From the NCBI RefSeq assembly GCF_001514205.1, contig NZ_KQ948781.1:1-64000 (forward strand): DNA of 64,000 bases, in the 5' to 3' direction. Under the pieces are notes generated by a model. That model worked only from the letters and a program-made list of their open reading frames with translations, did not search any database and was not told the DNA's origin. Source of the DNA: Streptomyces griseoruber (GTDB lineage Bacteria > Actinomycetota > Actinomycetes > Streptomycetales > Streptomycetaceae). Of this stretch, positions 33,221-42,905 are shown piece after piece (position 1 is the first letter of the stretch; each line of letters opens with the position of its first letter). A program made the translations under genes and the position numbers.

Positions 33221-34852
33221 TCAGCTCATCATCTGATCGACGACCACTGCCACTGAACGGGGCACGATCCGCTCCAGGACCGGCAGAACGGGATCCCAGC
33301 CGCCGAGAACCACCACCTGCGCGGCGAGCCTGCAGGCACGGGACGGCTCGGACAGCTCCACGAGTGCGGCCAGTGCGCGGGCTCGTGTCCCGCGGTGGGC
33401 GATCGAGCGGGTGAGAGTCTCGGCCCGGCCCGGATCGCCGTGCCGGGCCAGCTCCCGGGCGACCGCGAGCAGTGCCTCGCCCTGTGCCCAGCGGTCGTTG
33501 ATCGCGTGGGCGAGAGCCCCGGCCCGGCCCGGATCGCCGCGCCGGGCCAGCTCCCGGACCACTTCGATCAGAGCCCTGGCCCGTGCCCGGCGGTCGGTGA
33601 TCGCGTGGGCGAGAGCCACGGCCCCGCCCGTGTCGCCGGAGCGGGCCAGCTCCCCGACAATGTCCGCCTGCCGCGCCACGGACAGAACGGGGTCGAGCCG
33701 GTCGGTGAGGGACATGGCCCGCTCGACCTGCCCATGCCGGGCCAGCAGGAGTGTCACGGACCTCAGCAGAATGTCGTGATCACGGCCGTCGCCGGTCTCG
33801 AGCAGTGTTTCGGCCCGGTCGGCCAGGGCCAGGGCGACGTCCTGGCCGGCGGTTTCGGCGACCGCGTCCAGCACACAGGCCATGTCCCAGGCGCCGAGCG
33901 GGGATCCGGTGGAAAACGGGCCAGCGGCGGTCTCGTCCAGGTCTCCTTCCAGGACCATGTCCTGGTCGCCGGCCTCGCCGAGCGCCCACCCGCATACCGT
34001 GCCCCCGGCCCCGACGGCGGGTCCGGGCGGGGGCTGCAGGAGAGCGTCGAGCCGGTCGAGGTCTCCCCCGAGCGCCTCGCGGGCCAACACCACCGCCAGG
34101 GACCGCGGCTTGGACCACCCCGCCGGGTTGCGGGACCGGGTGATGTCCTCCACGCGATCGGCGAGTGCGGCGGCCCGGTCATGGTCGCCGGTGGCGACGG
34201 CCACCTCCACGAGGAGGGCGAGCACCTGTTCCGTCCCGTCGACAGCGCAGGAACTCACCTCGTCGTCGGCGCGAGCGGCGAACCTGAGCGTCTCATCGAT
34301 GTCGCCGCTGTCCGCCGCCGCCTTCGCCAGCAGGGCCCAGGCCCACCCCCGGTTGTGCGGGTAGCGGATCCGCTCCGCCAGAGCGACAGCCCTGGCGCGC
34401 TCACCGGCACGGGCCCACCTCGGCACGAGGGCGACCAGTGCCTGGTCCCGCAGCTGCCGCAGGGGAATCGACTCGGCCAGCGCCTGAGCGCCGCCCAGGT
34501 CTCCCGCGCCCGCCGCGGCCTTCACCAGCTCCACAAGCTCCGTACCCTGCTTGAGCTCGTCACTGATCGTGTACGCCAGCTCAGCCGCGCGGACGAGGTG
34601 ACCGGTGCGGGCGAGCGCCCTCGGGAACCACCCACTGGTGAGATCGGTGCCCGGATCCCGGCCCACCGACAGCCGCAGCAGGGCCAGCAGGCAGGGCTCG
34701 AACCCCCCTTGCAGGATGTCCCTTCCCACGTCCTTCTCCGGTGCCAGGCCGCGACGTCGCTCCCGTTCCCGCATCATGAAAAGCTCTGGCCCCCACTGGG
34801 CCAACCCCTCCGGCATGCCTGGTGCCCCCTGGTATAGCCCCCGGCTGCGCAC
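33221..34852 (-). CDS. Alpha-solenoid repeat protein, possibly 5'-truncated
   Basis: Up to 543 residues made of TPR-like 33-37-residue helical repeats. Recurring cores are ALARTGHLVRAAELAYTI, ARHGDPGRAETLTRSI, ARRGDPGRAGALAHAI and GDTGGAVALAHAI, each followed by RxxRARAL. No enzyme domain is visible. The first 50 residues (MRSRGLYQGAPG...) overlap DNA next to the IS3 fragment and may not be native, so the gene may have lost a 5' part. It is read with the WD40 gene. Solenoid plus propeller proteins are typical C-terminal pieces of streptomycete signalling proteins (NACHT, caspase-like), but no such N-terminal domain remains here. Confidence 0.7.
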   Translation of the reverse strand: MRSRGLYQGAPGMPEGLAQWGPELFMMRERERRRGLAPEKDVGRDILQGGFEPCLLALLRLSVGRDPGTDLTSGWFPRALARTGHLVRAAELAYTISDELKQGTELVELVKAAAGAGDLGGAQALAESIPLRQLRDQALVALVPRWARAGERARAVALAERIRYPHNRGWAWALLAKAAADSGDIDETLRFAARADDEVSSCAVDGTEQVLALLVEVAVATGDHDRAAALADRVEDITRSRNPAGWSKPRSLAVVLAREALGGDLDRLDALLQPPPGPAVGAGGTVCGWALGEAGDQDMVLEGDLDETAAGPFSTGSPLGAWDMACVLDAVAETAGQDVALALADRAETLLETGDGRDHDILLRSVTLLLARHGQVERAMSLTDRLDPVLSVARQADIVGELARSGDTGGAVALAHAITDRRARARALIEVVRELARRGDPGRAGALAHAINDRWAQGEALLAVARELARHGDPGRAETLTRSIAHRGTRARALAALVELSEPSRACRLAAQVVVLGGWDPVLPVLERIVPRSVAVVVDQMMS

Positions 34853-35043
34853 CCGCGCAGGCGGCCCAACAGTACGGTGGGACCCCGTCGGATCACCACG
34901 GAGATCCGCTCACCATCCGGGCGGCCGATGCCGTACGGCCGCGACGGCAAGAGCCCATCGGGGCAGGCCGTATGGGGTACGCCAGGAGCGACGAAGGGCC
35001 CTGGCCCGGTCTTGGACCCGGGCCATGCGGCTGGGGCCAGGGT

Positions 35044-35340
35044 AGTTGATGGTGTGTCGCGTGCCGCTTCGTAGGCGGTGGGACTGCGTTGTCCGAGGCT
35101 GGAATGGCGGCGTCGGGTGTTGTAGCGGTGCAGCCAGCGGAACAGGTCGAGGCGGGCTTCGTGCTCGTCGGCCCAGGAGCTGCGGCCCTGGAGCGTCTCC
35201 CTCTTGCAGGTCGCGTCAAAGGACTCGGCGAGTGCGTTGTCCGCCGGACTGCCGACGGCACTCCTGCTCTGGATGACGCCCGCCCGGCCGCAGGCGTCGG
35301 CGAAGGCTCGGCTGGTGTCCTGACCGGGTTCAACCAGTCG
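35044..35340 (-). pseudogene. IS3-family transposase C-terminal fragment
   Basis: The minus strand reads SRAFADACGRAGVIQSRSAV, GSPADNALAESFDATCKRET and LFRWLHRYNTRRRHSSLGQR, the end of the rve integrase domain of IS3-type transposases including the catalytic Glu in ALAESF. The segment upstream (first two catalytic Asp) is missing. The fragment begins at about 35340, where it cuts the hypothetical gene to its right. The native stop seems lost, the frame running on to 34774. Confidence 0.75.
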
Positions 35341-35773
35341 TAGCAACACTCCTGATCAGAGAGGTGTGTTGTGGGAAGAGGAATCCCCGCCGCACCGGCC
35401 TCGACGTCAGGTATCGGCCGACAGCCGGCAGCGCCGGGAACTTCTCCCTTGGCACGGTCACGTTCGCAGCCGCCTGTCGGCTGAGGTCGAGCGCCAGCGG
35501 TGTGAACTGGCCTTCCGTGCGGAACAGCTCGGGGCCTGTGCGGACTGCGTCCACGTGGAAGGCCAGGTGGTCCACGTCGTGCCACAGCCACATCGCACCG
35601 ACGTACAGACCGCTGCCGGGCGTCCGCGGCGGGGTGAACTCCACAACCCCGAGCCACCACCCGTGATCATCAATCCACAGCCGCGACCGCCCTCGTTGGG
35701 TCAGTCCGAGCGGCTTCAGGGACTCCCGCGCCGCTGACGTGACGATCCGGAGGACCGCACTGCGATCTGCCAT
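35330..35773 (-). pseudogene. Conserved hypothetical protein truncated by the IS3 fragment
   Basis: From an ATG at 35773 the frame reads MADRSAVLRIVTSAARESLK, GLTQRGRSRLWIDDHGWWLG, VVEFTPPRTPGSGLYVGAMW and LSRQAAANVTVPREKFPAL. It looks like the N-terminal two thirds of a small uncharacterised actinobacterial protein. The final dozen codons come from the IS3 junction. A longer start at 35851 lacks support. Function unknown. Confidence 0.5.
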
Positions 35774-36057
35774 GTCCGGCACTATCGACCGTCCCACCGA
35801 CACCACCATCGGTCGTGCTGGCACACCATGCACAGAGCTGTTCAACGACACTGAGCGTTACCGCTCCACACCGGGGGTTGAGGAACAGCGGACGCGTTCG
35901 CCACCGGTCCGTATCGACCGCGAGTGCTCCGGCCGGCACCGGCCACTCCGACACTGGGCGAACTCAGCGCCGTGCAGCACCAGCCCAGCGCCGCTACCTG
36001 CCGGAAGATCATGCTGAGGTCTACCGGACGTCACCTGAGCCCAGCACAATCGCCCGT

Positions 36058-37161
36058 ATGACGATCACCACGAGCGCCGCGCCGCCGCCCACGCACAACA
36101 GGCCCGTCGCGCTCGCCCGGGGGTTCCTCACGGGTGGCGTGACGGGGGCGTCCCTGGCGGCCGTCGTCGTCGGGATCGTCACTGAGAACGAGCCGCTGAT
36201 CGTCGGGGGCGCGTGCCTGCTCGCGGTCTACGTCCTGATCCGCCACCTCGCCGGCCTGCCGAGACGCGCCCGGGAAGCGGCGGTCCCGCCGCACCTGGCC
36301 CTCGCGATGATCGAGAGCCTGGAGGCCGTCGGGGGTGAAACGAGCGACATACCGGTGAAGTTCGACCTCACCGTCGCACCGGACGACGCACCGGCGTACC
36401 GCGTCGAGTTCACGCAGGACATCAACCTCGCTGACCTGCCCGACTACAGGCCGCGCGGCATCCTGGTCGTCCAGTACCCGCCGGACCGGCCGCTGAAGGT
36501 GAGGATCGTCAAACGACCGACACCGGACTGGGAGGAACGGGCCGCCTCGGCCCGCCTCGACTCGGCACCCGGACCGGCCCGGGCGAGCGACCCTTGGGAA
36601 GGCTGCGGTGCCACCCTGGTCGGGTTCCTCGGTTTGCTGCTCGGCGCGGCCCTGGTCGTCCTGTTGTTCCGCGCGAACCTGTTCGACCAGGACGACTCCG
36701 ACACCGCGCGGCCCTCGGTCTCCTCCTCCAGCACCTCCTCGTCGTCCACGACCACCGTGTCGTCGGCGTCCGGCACGGTGGCCCTCGGCCCCGGTCAGTC
36801 CTTCCTGGACGAGGGCAGGTTGGGCCGTTCCGTCGCCGCGCTCGCCACGGGCGTGGACAAGCAGCGGGCGCTCACCGTCGTCGTACAGGAACGCCTGCTG
36901 ACGGTCGTCTTCGCTCCCACCGGGACCCAGGCGGCCTCCCGACTCGACCTGGATTCCCTGCCGTACGACCGTGTTCCGGCCCTGGTGAAGGAGGCCACGA
37001 CCACGCTCGGCGTCGGCTCCCCGCGCACCTGGCAGCTCACCGCCGACCGCCTCACCGGCGCGGTGGCCCTCAGGATCTCCGTGACCGGCTCCGAAGGCAC
37101 CGCCTATCTGGAGGCGGACGGGCAGGGCAAGGTCGTACGGCGCGTCCCGGCAGGAGGCTGA
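36058..37161 (+). CDS. Membrane-anchored hypothetical protein
   Basis: 367 residues from the ATG at 36058 (MTITTSAAPPP). Two hydrophobic segments lie near residues 20-62 (GASLAAVVVGIV, PLIVGGACLLAVYVLI) and a third near 185-205 (ATLVGFLGLLLGAALVVLLF). A Ser/Thr-rich linker (SVSSSSTSSSSTTTVSSASG) follows, then a C-terminal extracytoplasmic domain of about 120 residues. No family was recognised. It starts a three-gene operon: the DUF3592 gene follows after 3 bp and the next gene overlaps that one by 4 bp. A role at the cell surface is likely, nothing more specific. Confidence 0.75.
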   Translation: MTITTSAAPPPTHNRPVALARGFLTGGVTGASLAAVVVGIVTENEPLIVGGACLLAVYVLIRHLAGLPRRAREAAVPPHLALAMIESLEAVGGETSDIPVKFDLTVAPDDAPAYRVEFTQDINLADLPDYRPRGILVVQYPPDRPLKVRIVKRPTPDWEERAASARLDSAPGPARASDPWEGCGATLVGFLGLLLGAALVVLLFRANLFDQDDSDTARPSVSSSSTSSSSTTTVSSASGTVALGPGQSFLDEGRLGRSVAALATGVDKQRALTVVVQERLLTVVFAPTGTQAASRLDLDSLPYDRVPALVKEATTTLGVGSPRTWQLTADRLTGAVALRISVTGSEGTAYLEADGQGKVVRRVPAGG

Positions 37162-37164
37162 TCC

Positions 37165-38028
37165 ATGGACCGGCATGTGTATCTGGTGCTGTGGTGCGGG
37201 GTGTTCGGCGCGTGGGCACTGGTCGGATACGGGAGGTCGCTGGCCGGGATGACCCGGGCGCAGCGGACGGTCCGGGCGACGGGACGGATCGAGCGGGTGG
37301 ACGAGCCCCGGCACGGAAGCTCCCCGAGCGACGGGATAGCCGTGGTCGTCTCCTTCCAGGACCCGTCCAGCGGGCAGGAGTTCACCGTCACCAACGAGGG
37401 TGATCGCGGCGAGAGGATCAGCGTGGCCTGGACGGGCCGGGAGATCGGGGTCCACTATCCGCGCGGCAGACCCCACGCCTTCCGGTTCACCAACCACCTC
37501 TCCGAAGGCGGGCGCGGCCTCGGCTGGGCGAACTTCGCGCTCTTCCTCGTCTACGCAGGTCTGGTCGCCGTCGCCGCGATCGACTGGGGCTGGCCGTGGG
37601 CGCTGCTCGGCTTCGGCGGGCCCTGGGCCCTCTCCGGCCTGTACCACCTGCCCGGGAACATCCGTGACAGGAACCGCCGTATCGACCAACTGGCAGCCAT
37701 GGTCGCCGTATCCGGCCGTGTCGTCGCCGTCCTCAAGAGCGTCACCGTCGACTCCAACGACGGCCACACCCTGACCAACCTGATGCCGGTCGTCACCTTC
37801 ACCACCCTCGACGGCAGGGAGGTCACGGCCTACTGCGAGTCCGGAATCCCGGACCCCGCCAGATCACGGGGCCTGAACCTCACGATCCACTACGCCCCCG
37901 ACGACCCGGCCCTCTTCGTCCTGGACGTCGAGGCCGAACGCCGCTCCTGGAAGCGGGACATGGTCGTCAACGTGGTGGGTGTGCTGGTCGTGGCGGCGGC
38001 GGCCGTGGTGGGGGTGGTCGCGCTGTGA
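37165..38028 (+). CDS. DUF3592 domain-containing membrane protein
   Basis: 287 residues. It has an N-terminal membrane helix (YLVLWCGVFGAWALVGYG), a beta-rich extracytoplasmic repeat (RATGRIERVDEPRHGSSPSD, PVVTFTTLDGREVTAYCESG, LTIHYAPDDPALFVLD) occurring twice, central helices (ANFALFLVYAGLVAVAAIDW) and a C-terminal helix (VVNVVGVLVVAAAAVVGVVAL, here split for length). Two DUF3592-like repeats around membrane helices are typical of streptomycete members, whose function is unknown. It is translationally linked to both neighbours. Confidence 0.82.
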   Translation: MDRHVYLVLWCGVFGAWALVGYGRSLAGMTRAQRTVRATGRIERVDEPRHGSSPSDGIAVVVSFQDPSSGQEFTVTNEGDRGERISVAWTGREIGVHYPRGRPHAFRFTNHLSEGGRGLGWANFALFLVYAGLVAVAAIDWGWPWALLGFGGPWALSGLYHLPGNIRDRNRRIDQLAAMVAVSGRVVAVLKSVTVDSNDGHTLTNLMPVVTFTTLDGREVTAYCESGIPDPARSRGLNLTIHYAPDDPALFVLDVEAERRSWKRDMVVNVVGVLVVAAAAVVGVVAL

Positions 38029-38533
38029 CCCGGGAGCCGGACTGTCTTCCCGCCTTGGAGCCGCTGACGTTCGACTACGAGAACCTGCATCTGCGCGTGG
38101 ACCGTGGGGTGTTCGAACTGTTCACCGTGGGCAGATCCGAGCTCCGGGTGCCGCTGCGGTGGCTCGGGGCACTGGTGCACTACAAGAAGCCCGCCCGGCC
38201 CGGCCAGTTGTTCATCGGCACCGTACGCGATCCGGGCGCCGTGCTCTACGGCACCGACCAGGCCGCCTTCCGGTACAGCACCTCGCCCGCGTGCCGAGTA
38301 CCGCCCGGCGACGGGCCGTTGTTCCGCGCGTACTTCAGGTACAGAGGAGGACACGTGCAGCACATGCTGCGGCGTGGTTGCTCGAAATCGCGCTTGCTCT
38401 TGCGGTGTTCGGCCCGGACGTGGTCCGCGGGTGCCGTCGGCTTCTCACGGCCGGGGTCCGGATCGGCATCGCCCAGCTCACCAGCGGCCGCACTCCGGCC
38501 CGCGCCTCCGAGACCCAGCGGGAGGCATCGTGA
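38025..38533 (+). pseudogene. Hypothetical protein with probable frameshift, coupled to the sigma-factor gene
   Basis: The start GTG/ATG region overlaps the DUF3592 stop by 4 bases. About 105 residues (LPALEPLTFDYENLHLRVDR, LRVPLRWLGALVHYKKPARP, GDGPLFRAYF) look like a genuine conserved protein. After about 38340 the frame becomes meaningless. Another frame continues with AAWLLEIALALAVFGPDVVR and ASETQREAS, ending at 38533 with a GTGA overlap onto the sigma factor. One indel near 38340 would join both parts into a 169-residue protein with a C-terminal helix. The alternative is two adjacent partial genes. Confidence 0.5.
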
Positions 38534-39080
38534 GCAGCGACATGGGCCAGGAGGAGACAGGCGGCGCCGTGCGGGTGCCGCACGCGGTGCCCATCGACCA
38601 GGGACATGACCGCGCAGATGGCGTACTGGGCTTCCACCAGCGGCGCCGCACCGACTACATGCGCTACGCCTACCTCCAGCTCGGCTCGGACGCCGACGCG
38701 AAGGAAGCCGTCGACCTGACCTTCGACGCGGTCATGGACTGCTGGCCGCGCATGCTCGAGACGGAGAACCTGGAGGGCTACGCCTGGACCATCCTCAAGC
38801 GCCGCGTCATCGACATGCGCCGCAAACGCCGGCGCCGGCCCGAACTGATGGAGGCCGCCGCCTTCGAGTTCGCCGTCGCCGACCACATCGAAGACCCCTA
38901 CGACGCACTGACCGACGCCATCGCCCTGAACGCCGCCGTCGCCTCACTCAGCGAGCGCCAGCGCGACGCGATCCTGCTTACGGCATGGGCTTCACCACTG
39001 CCGAAGCCGCCGACGTGATGGGCAACGAGGAAGCCACCGTCCGCTCCCCACTCCGCACCGGCCGCGAACGCCTCGTAACC
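38530..39080 (+). pseudogene. ECF-type RNA polymerase sigma factor, frameshifted in region 4
   Basis: From the GTG at 38530 the frame contains sigma region 2 (RRRTDYMRYAYLQLGSDADA, FDAVMDCWPRMLETENLEGY, AWTILKRRVIDMRRKRR) and the start of region 4 (VASLSERQRDAILLT). Near 38980 a deletion of a few bases moves the frame. The region 4 helix-turn-helix (GFTTAEAADVMGNEEATVRS) continues in the frame of 38985, to about 39080. In the unshifted frame the protein ends at 39018 without an HTH and could not recognise a -35 element. HTH residue changes (NEEATVRSPLR for the usual HLR) hint at drift. Confidence 0.7.
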
Positions 39081-39337
39081 CTGTCGTCAACTGCCATCGG
39101 ATCCCATTGGATCCGAGTCGTCGTCAGGCCCCGAAAAGTGGGGTTCATCGGACGTCCGCCCCACCTGTCGTCATTCGATCGTTTGCCGACAGAGAGGGCG
39201 GCCGGGGCGAGGGTGCGGCCATTCGGGCAGCGGTCTGTCCTGGACGACGTTCTTCATGACCAGGTGGAAGTCAGGCGTTGGACGCCTGGGAGTCGGACGA
39301 GCTGCTGGTCGTAGAGCTGCTGTGCTGATCCGAGCCC

Positions 39338-40315
39338 TCAGCCCGAACCGGCGACCAGTGCCTCGCCGAGCGGGGTGCGCCGGTAGAGCACCGACCGTCC
39401 GGACCGGGCGCGGACGAGCAGCCCCGCGCCTCGCAGGATGGAGAGGTGGTCTCCTACCGCGCCGGGTGCCATGGCGAGGCTTCGGGCGAGGTGGCTGGTG
39501 CTGGCCGGGGCGTCCAGCGCCAACAGCAGCCGTGCTCGGGCCCGGCCGACCAGAGCAGTCAGCGCGTCCGGTTGGGGGGTGGTCTCCTGTTCGCCCCACA
39601 GGGCGGCGGTGCCGCGGGCACGATAGACCAAGGTCCTGGGCCAGGGGGCTTCCAGGTGGGCGGCGATATGCCCGACGAAGACCGAAGGGATGAGCAGCAG
39701 CCCGTCGCCGGTGAGGCGGACTGTTCCGCCTCGGAAGAAGCCGACCTCGATACCACCGGCGCGCCAGGCGATGCCCGGGTGCAGGCTCTCGATGGTCGTG
39801 GCCCATCCGTGTTCGCCGATCACACCCACCCGGTGCACGACATCGCGCTCACAGATCGCGCGCAGTTGTGGCCAGTCCGCGGCGAGCATCTCGTGCCATG
39901 CCCGGTCCATCGCCTCGGCGATCCTGGAGACGGCGTCCGGCGAATCCAGCACCGCGCGTACGCGGGGATCGCGGGCAGACGGGCCGGTCGCGGTGGTGGC
40001 GAATTCGTGGCGGGCCGCTTCCAACGGTGTGGCCCGGATCATGGCCAGGTCGTCCGCCCAGGTCTGGTTGAGGCCGCGCGGAGGCGGGGCGACGAAGTTC
40101 GGTCCCGATTGCGGGGCCTGCAGAGCGAGGGCGGCGTCCAGTTCGGTCTCGCGGCGAAGCCGTTCAAAGGCCGGCATGAGCCGGGCGGCCCAGGCTCGCG
40201 GCAGCGGCTGGCCCTGGCCGATGAGCGAGCGCAGCAGCAAGCAGAGGTCCAGCGCGGGCGACAGCGCGAAGCGGCTGCGCAGCAGGTCCTCGACGGAGAC
40301 TTCGAAGCGCAGCAC
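39338..40315 (-). CDS. ArsR-type winged-helix regulator with DUF5937-like N-terminus
   Basis: 325 residues. The C-terminal 75 residues are an ArsR winged helix (LLLALDAPASTSHLARSLAM, GAVGDHLSILRGAGLLVRAR, wing SGRSVLYRRTPLGEAL). The first 170 residues (MLRFEVSVEDLLRSRFALSP, LPRAWAARLMPAFERLRRE) match the DUF5937 region that precedes such HTHs in actinobacteria. It is divergent from the MFS transporter at 40404, which is its probable target, as is typical for this pair. No metal-binding CxC motif of classical ArsR is present, so the signal is probably not arsenite. Confidence 0.88.
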   Translation of the reverse strand: MLRFEVSVEDLLRSRFALSPALDLCLLLRSLIGQGQPLPRAWAARLMPAFERLRRETELDAALALQAPQSGPNFVAPPPRGLNQTWADDLAMIRATPLEAARHEFATTATGPSARDPRVRAVLDSPDAVSRIAEAMDRAWHEMLAADWPQLRAICERDVVHRVGVIGEHGWATTIESLHPGIAWRAGGIEVGFFRGGTVRLTGDGLLLIPSVFVGHIAAHLEAPWPRTLVYRARGTAALWGEQETTPQPDALTALVGRARARLLLALDAPASTSHLARSLAMAPGAVGDHLSILRGAGLLVRARSGRSVLYRRTPLGEALVAGSG

Positions 40316-40403
40316 TCTGCCATGCTACCGCGGGACATTGTTCCGATTCGTCCAGCGACGAATCATTGGTGAGTGGCGTGGGCGCAAGGCGAGGCTGCGC
40401 GTC

Positions 40404-41720
40404 ATGACCCCAACCGCCGAGCCCGCGCAGGGCAACCACCGTGCCACCTACCGGGAGGTGCTGGCCGAGCCACGATTCCGGCTGCTCTTCTCAACCCGCA
40501 CCGTCGCGATCACTGCGGACGCGCTGCGGATCACCACGTTCTCGGTGCTGGTCTTCTCGGCCACCGGCTCCCCGCTGCTGAGCGCACTGGCCTTCGGCAT
40601 CGGCTTCATCCCGCAACTGTTCGGCTCGCTGCTGCTGGGCTCACTGGCCGACCGACTGCCGCCCCGCGCGCTCATCACCGGCGGCTACGCCTTGATGTGC
40701 GCCGCCGCCCTGCTGCTCGCCCTGGTGCGGATGCCGATCGCGGCAAGCCTCGGTGTCGTGGCGCTGGTCGCCCTCGCCACACCGGTGTTTCACGGCGCGT
40801 CGAGTCGGCTGGTCGCGCAGTCGCTGGAGGGCGACGCCTATGTACTGGGCCGTTCACTGAACAACATCGCTGCCTCCGGCGCGCAATTGTCCGGTCTGGC
40901 GCTGGGAGGTGCGGTCGTCGCGGTAGTCGGCCCGCACCGGGCGCTCGCGGTCAGCGCCGCGCTCTACTTCGGCTGCGCGCTTGCTGTCCGCATCCGGCTA
41001 CCCCGGCTGCAGCCCGGAGAGTTCGGCGGCACACCTGGCAGCGCTCGGGGCGATGGCGGGGCCGTCCGGGCAAGCCTGCACGGTGCCGGCCTGCTGCTGC
41101 GCGGACGCACGGTGCGACGACTGATGCTGGCCCAGTGGCTACCGCCCGCGTTCGTAGCGGGCGCGGAAGGCCTCATCGTCGCCTACGCAGGAGGACGCCA
41201 CTTCGCGCCCGGCTGGTACGCGGTGTTGATGGGCTGTCTGCCGGTCGGCATGCTTGTCGGTGACCTTCTGGTGGGCCGACTGCTACGACCGCCCACCCGG
41301 GAGCGACTGGTGGTCCCGTTGATTGCGCTGATGGGACTGCCGCTGGTCGGCTTCGCTGCCGAGCCCGGAGTGGGCGTCTCGTCCTGTCTGCTGCTGCTCT
41401 GCGGCTTCGGATTCGCCTACGGCCTCGGCCTGCAACGGCCGTTCCTGGACGCCCTGCCGCAGGATGGTCAGGGCCAGGCCTTCGGTCTGCTCGGCTCCGG
41501 CAGCATGACGCTGCAGGGCGTCGGGCCGGCCTGCTTCGGCGCGGTGACCGCAGGCATCGGAACGGGCGGCGCAATCGCCCTGGCAGGCGGCAGTGCGGCG
41601 CTTACCGCCGGCTGGATCCTCACCTGGCTCCCGCCCACCTCCCCCGCGCCCGTCCCGAACTGCTCAACGGGATCAGAGAACGGCACCGAACAGCATGCGT
41701 GTAGTTCTCCTGCACAGTAA
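40404..41720 (+). CDS. MFS transporter, probable exporter
   Basis: 438 residues from the ATG at 40404 (MTPTAEPAQGNHRATYREVL); the long upstream extension of the frame overlaps the divergent regulator and is not real. Twelve hydrophobic segments can be counted, among them TTFSVLVFSATGSPLLSALA, ALMCAAALLLALVRMP and LPVGMLVGDLLVGRLL. The cytoplasmic loop 2-3 motif GSLADRLPPRALITGGY matches MFS motif A (GxLADRxxxR). It resembles small-molecule efflux proteins of the MFS_1/ENTS class. Paired with the divergent ArsR-type regulator, it is probably induced by its substrate. Confidence 0.88.
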   Translation: MTPTAEPAQGNHRATYREVLAEPRFRLLFSTRTVAITADALRITTFSVLVFSATGSPLLSALAFGIGFIPQLFGSLLLGSLADRLPPRALITGGYALMCAAALLLALVRMPIAASLGVVALVALATPVFHGASSRLVAQSLEGDAYVLGRSLNNIAASGAQLSGLALGGAVVAVVGPHRALAVSAALYFGCALAVRIRLPRLQPGEFGGTPGSARGDGGAVRASLHGAGLLLRGRTVRRLMLAQWLPPAFVAGAEGLIVAYAGGRHFAPGWYAVLMGCLPVGMLVGDLLVGRLLRPPTRERLVVPLIALMGLPLVGFAAEPGVGVSSCLLLLCGFGFAYGLGLQRPFLDALPQDGQGQAFGLLGSGSMTLQGVGPACFGAVTAGIGTGGAIALAGGSAALTAGWILTWLPPTSPAPVPNCSTGSENGTEQHACSSPAQ

Positions 41721-41903
41721 CCGTCGTAGGCCGGGTCGGCAGCCGTGAGCCGTCACGCACCCCACCCTCACCCGTCTCTCCGACAGCCAGTCATTCCCGG
41801 TAGCTCATGGTGTAAGGAGTCCTAAGCCTCGGCTCTGCCAGCCGTTGCGGACCACGTACGGGATCTTGAGATCCACGAACAGCCTGTGGAAGGTTCATGC
41901 CGC

Positions 41904-42488
41904 ATGATCGATGAATTCGCGAAGGACAACCTGTTCGGGAGACTGCGGCGGGACCGCGAGGCGCTGCTCTGGAAACTCGATGGCTTGTCCGAATACGACG
42001 CCCGCCGACCTTTGACGGCGACCGGGACCAACCTCCTCGGCCTGGTCAAGCACGTGGCCACCGTCGAGGCCAGGTACTTCGGCGAGGTCTTCGACCGCCC
42101 TTCCCCGGAACCGCTGTCCCGGTGGCAGGACTCCGACGGCAGCGATCTGTGGGCGACCGAGGACGAGACCCGCGATCAGATCATCGGGTTCTACCGGCGC
42201 ACGTGGGAACACTCGGACGCGACGATCACCGCGCTTCCCCTCGACGCCCCCGGCCATGTGCCGTGGTGGCCGGAGCCTTATGCCGACACGAACCTGTTCG
42301 CCGTCATGGTCCATGTCCTCGGCGAGTCCATCCGGCATGCCGGGCACGCCGACATCCTGCGCGAGGGCCTCGACGGCCGGACCGGATTGCGCGCCGAACA
42401 CGAGAAGCAGATCGACGAGGAAGCCCGTGCAGCGTACTGCGCGAAGATCGAGCAGGCCGCCAGGTCGGCCGCATCAATCAAGGATTAA
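41904..42488 (+). CDS. DinB/DUF664 family protein
   Basis: 194 residues, four-helix-bundle DinB fold. Residues read FGRLRRDREALLWKLDGLSE, LGLVKHVATVEARYFGEVF with the first metal His, and VHVLGESIRHAGHADILREG with the C-terminal HxxxH metal ligands. The ATG at 41904 has GGAAGG 10 bp before it; a GTG at 41886 overlaps that ribosome site. DUF664 members include mycothiol-dependent and other metal-dependent transferases in actinobacteria, so thiol transfer is possible but not shown. It stands alone between the MFS gene and a Tn3 remnant. Confidence 0.9.
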   Translation: MIDEFAKDNLFGRLRRDREALLWKLDGLSEYDARRPLTATGTNLLGLVKHVATVEARYFGEVFDRPSPEPLSRWQDSDGSDLWATEDETRDQIIGFYRRTWEHSDATITALPLDAPGHVPWWPEPYADTNLFAVMVHVLGESIRHAGHADILREGLDGRTGLRAEHEKQIDEEARAAYCAKIEQAARSAASIKD

Positions 42489-42587
42489 TCAGACCTTCCG
42501 AGCAGTCTGACATCAGCTCCCCTACCGGCACTGCGATTTCCGAGCACCCCGGCCACCTGATATGCCCGCGTCACCCGATGTGGGCGT

Positions 42588-42905
42588 TCAGTCCACGCCT
42601 TCGTCGTCCTCGTCCAGCTCGGGCCCGTCCGGGTCCCGCAGCGGGCGCAGGTCGCCGGCGGCCGGGGTCGAGGCGGTGAAGCTGGAGCGGCCGAGCAGGT
42701 TCAGGTTGCGGTGCTTGAGCGGGGAGAGCCCGGGGGATGTGCTCCTCGCGGATCTCGTGGCCCTCGGCCTGGGGCTGGGCGACGGCGGCGTCGATGTAAC
42801 GGGTCGTCCAGAGCACGATGGCGTTGAGGACCAGGCCGAGGCGAGCAGCTGGTCCTCCTTGCCGTCCCGGTACGCCTGGTGGATGGTGCCGCGGATCTAC
42901 GGCAG
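42588..42905 (-). pseudogene. Tn3-family transposase C-terminal remnant
   Basis: Minus-strand pieces read RGTIHQAYRDGKEDQLLA, LGLVLNAIVLWTTRYIDAAV and, after a one-base shift near 42730, LSPLKHRNLNLLGRSSFTAS with an acidic tail ending at 42588. These are the last 100 residues of actinobacterial Tn3 TnpA proteins. It differs from the longer Tn3 gene at the right edge of the window. At least two frame slips make it dead. Confidence 0.65.
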
